Shown: piece after piece, positions 62,048-64,000 of the stretch | Layout of the letters: the number at the start of each line of letters is the position of its first letter | Numbering within the stretch: the stretch's first letter is position 1 | Origin: Ignavibacteria bacterium | GTDB taxonomy: Bacteria > Bacteroidota > Ignavibacteria > Tepidaquicellales > Tepidaquicellaceae | DNA: 64,000 nucleotides | Direction of reading: 5' to 3' | NCBI GenBank assembly: GCA_016719565.1 | Contig: JADJYU010000007.1 | Span: 62,001-126,000, forward strand | The notes under the pieces: model-generated | What the model saw: only the letters and a program-made list of their open reading frames with translations | Told to the model about the DNA's origin: nothing | The model's database searches: none | Position numbers and translations under genes: made by a program

Positions 62048-63332
62048 TGAAAAAAAGATAGAAAAATATTTCGACAGACTATGGCCTATCTGCAGGAGTC
62101 TGACTGGAGACGGCAACAGGGAAACTCTGAAAATTTTATCGGTGATAGTTGATCTAAAAATTATTGAAGTGCCTTCCGGTACGAAATGTTTTGACTGGAC
62201 TGTCCCTCCTGAATGGAATATCAAGGATGCGTGGGTAAAAGACAGTTCAGGAAAAAAAATAATTGATTTCAAAGAAAACAATCTCCATGTGCTCGGGTAT
62301 TCTGAAAAACTGCATGGTAAAATGAATCTTGAGGAACTGACAAAATACATATACACTTTACCGGATCAGCCGGAAGTCATACCGTATCTTACATCGTACT
62401 ACGCGTCACGCTTCGGTTTCTGCATGAGTTATAAGCAGTTCAGAAAATTAAAAGAAGATGAATATGAAGTCTGCATCGATGCAGATAAAAACCCAAAAGG
62501 CTTTATGACAGCAGGTGAAGCAGTATTGCCGGGTAAGAGTAAAAAGGAAATTTTATTCTCTACATATATATGTCATCCGTCAATGGCTAACAACGAATTA
62601 TCAGGTCCTCTTGTAACGGCGTATATCTATAATGAATTAAAAAAGAAAGAAGACAGAAGATTCACTTACCGATTTTTATTTTTACCTGAAACCATTGGTG
62701 CGATCTGGTATTTATCGGTGAACGGAAATGAGTTAAAGAAAAATCTTCATGCAGGATATGTAGTGACCTGTATTGGTGACAGGGGAAATTTTACTTATAA
62801 GAGAAGCAGAATAGGAAACAGTATTTCGGACAGAGCTGCAGAGATAGTTTTAATGGAGACAGAAAGAAAATATACAGTCGAGGATTTTTTCCCGACAGGC
62901 AGTGATGAAAGACAGTACTGTTCACCGGGATTTAATTTGCCGGTCGGATCACTTATGCGAACGAGATACGGAAAATACAGTGAGTATCATACTTCAGCGG
63001 ATAACAGAAATTTCATTTCATTTAAAAAAATGGAAGAGTCTGTTTTCAAATATCTTGAAATAATAAAAGTACTTGAAACAAATAATCTCTATAATAATAC
63101 AAATCCTGAATGCGAACCTCAGCTTGGAAAGAGGGGATTATATCCTACTATTGGATCGCACAAAGATACTACTGATTTGGTTAATGCAATGATGTGGGTG
63201 CTGAATTTATCCGATGGGACAAATGATCTGATAAAAATTTCAGAGAGAAGCGGATTGAAATTTAAAATTGTAGCAGAAGCGGCTTTGAAATTATCTGAAA
63301 AAGGTTTATTGAAAATTACAGGAGAAGGTTAA
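62043..63332 (+). CDS. DUF4910/aminopeptidase-like protein
   Basis: This protein of ~429 residues has the DUF4910 set: IEVPSGTKCFDWTVPPEW, TYICHPSMANNELSGP, FLPETIGAI and GSDERQYCSPGFNLP, then SEYHTSADN. Conserved family sequence (KYFDRLWPICRSLTGDGNRETL) precedes the first GTG at 62142, so that is not the true start. The reading frame runs up from 61998. An ATT at 62043 is the best in-frame choice. Alternatively, a GTG at 62047 overlapping the previous stop would be in frame if the A7 run had eight A. Function in glycan clusters is unknown. A zinc hydrolase role is inferred. Confidence 0.8.
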   Translation: MSEKKIEKYFDRLWPICRSLTGDGNRETLKILSVIVDLKIIEVPSGTKCFDWTVPPEWNIKDAWVKDSSGKKIIDFKENNLHVLGYSEKLHGKMNLEELTKYIYTLPDQPEVIPYLTSYYASRFGFCMSYKQFRKLKEDEYEVCIDADKNPKGFMTAGEAVLPGKSKKEILFSTYICHPSMANNELSGPLVTAYIYNELKKKEDRRFTYRFLFLPETIGAIWYLSVNGNELKKNLHAGYVVTCIGDRGNFTYKRSRIGNSISDRAAEIVLMETERKYTVEDFFPTGSDERQYCSPGFNLPVGSLMRTRYGKYSEYHTSADNRNFISFKKMEESVFKYLEIIKVLETNNLYNNTNPECEPQLGKRGLYPTIGSHKDTTDLVNAMMWVLNLSDGTNDLIKISERSGLKFKIVAEAALKLSEKGLLKITGEG

Positions 63333-63337
63333 TAGAA

Positions 63338-64000
63338 TTGACTGAAAGAAAGAATAGTCCGGACTGCAGGAAATATCTTGTTACAGGATTCTCGGGTTTT
63401 GTAAGCAGAAATTATATTGAGTATCTGGGCTTAAGAAATTCTGAAGCTGAGATAATGGGTATTGATCTGAGAGAACCGGATATTAGATTTGACCAATACA
63501 GGAAATTAATAATCAAGTTTCAAAGGATAGATCTCCGGGACAGGGAAAAATTATGCAAGGTTGTATATGACTTCAAACCTGACTATATACTTCATTTGGC
63601 TTCATTCAGCAGTGTAGCAGGCAGCTGGAATAATCCATGCAACAGTTTTCAGAACAATGTAAATATTTTTCTAAACTTACTGGAAGTAGTCAGAGCTATA
63701 GGAAGCAATTGCAGGATAATTTGTGTAGGATCTTCTGAAGAATACGGTAATGTAAAAATTTCCGATCTTCCGCTATCCGAAGATAAAATTCCTAACCCAA
63801 CAAGTCCCTTTGGAATTGCCAGATTGTCACAGGAGATGCTGGCAAAACTGTATGTCGAGGTATACGATCTGGATATTATACTGACAAGATCATTCAATCA
63901 TATCGGTGCAGGACAGGATGAAAAATTTGCGGTATCTTCATTTGCAAAGCAGTTAGTCGAACTTTTGCAAGAGAGAAAAAATGAATTTTTAGTTGCAGGT
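63338..64000 (+). CDS. Rmd-like NAD-dependent epimerase/dehydratase with altered active site, 3' partial
   Basis: A TTG start opens a frame of 221 codons to the right edge. VTGFSGFVSRNYIEYL is the Rossmann loop, GSSEEYG the Ser segment and RSFNHIGAGQDEKFAVSSFAKQL a typical Rmd-type substrate loop. Rmd reduces GDP-4-keto-6-deoxy-D-mannose. The YxxxK site is SPFGIARLS, so Tyr and Lys are Phe and Arg. The third Gly of the GxxGxxG loop is Ser. The protein may be inactive in the usual reaction or have another role. Confidence 0.85.
   Translation, partial: MTERKNSPDCRKYLVTGFSGFVSRNYIEYLGLRNSEAEIMGIDLREPDIRFDQYRKLIIKFQRIDLRDREKLCKVVYDFKPDYILHLASFSSVAGSWNNPCNSFQNNVNIFLNLLEVVRAIGSNCRIICVGSSEEYGNVKISDLPLSEDKIPNPTSPFGIARLSQEMLAKLYVEVYDLDIILTRSFNHIGAGQDEKFAVSSFAKQLVELLQERKNEFLVAG

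Noticed and set aside
1..64000. tRNA, rRNA, transposase or prophage genes
   Set aside because: None were recognised in reading the gaps and frames. A covariance-model scan would be needed to exclude small RNAs.

Overview
The window is an AT-rich chromosomal segment that most resembles the Ignavibacteria/Chlorobi-Bacteroidota lineage. One secreted protein carries a C-terminal T9SS-type sorting domain (the NFPNPFNP motif followed by a KRMMLIK end). Two others end in dockerin-like repeats. Shine-Dalgarno sequences are weak, and many genes appear to start at TTG. This taxonomy is inferred from sequence style, not from a marker gene. No rRNA, tRNA, insertion sequence or CRISPR array was seen.

Layout: (1) 1-5479 holds three secreted or surface proteins: a LamG-like/dockerin-like protein truncated by the window edge and frameshifted, a BNR-repeat T9SS protein, and a beta-propeller-like repeat protein. 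The gaps between and after them are rich in dispersed palindromic and direct repeats. (2) 6015-28945 is a leftward surface-polysaccharide operon. Read from its promoter side it encodes a Wzc tyrosine kinase, WbpA/WbpB/WbpD, Ugd, WbpE, Gmd, an RmlC-like epimerase, a DegT aminotransferase, a 4-epimerase-like enzyme, a GHMP sugar kinase, a sugar nucleotidyltransferase, Wzx flippase, a methyltransferase, a GNAT acetyltransferase, Wzy-type polymerase, glycosyltransferases and an asparagine synthase. (3) 28946-30556 is a 1.6 kb divergent intergenic region containing an array of roughly 34 units of 21 bp. (4) 30557-64000 is a rightward cluster. It begins with two SLBB export proteins, a NusG/UpxY-like antiterminator, a WbpP-like epimerase interrupted by a frameshift and a second Wzc. 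It continues with an ABC exporter (Wzm/Wzt), a PhyH-type dioxygenase, a NeuB-type nonulosonate synthase with two SpsF-like cytidylyltransferases, Gfo/Idh/MocA and DegT enzymes, a PseA/WbpG-type amidotransferase beside an amidase, glycosyltransferases, and finally a phosphonate module.

How the genes work together: the left operon should make UDP-GlcA, UDP-2,3-diacetamido-glucuronate and a GDP-4-keto-6-deoxymannose-derived sugar, and assemble a polymer by the Wzx/Wzy/Wzc route (no initiating transferase is in the window). The right cluster should make an acidic nonulosonate-like sugar, possibly amidinated, and export a glycan by an ABC transporter. The most notable part is 56467-61238: a TagD-like cytidylyltransferase fused to PEP mutase, then phosphonopyruvate decarboxylase, an iron alcohol dehydrogenase and a CDP-glycerol-glycerophosphotransferase-like protein. 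Together these predict CMP-activated 2-hydroxyethylphosphonate transferred to a surface glycan.
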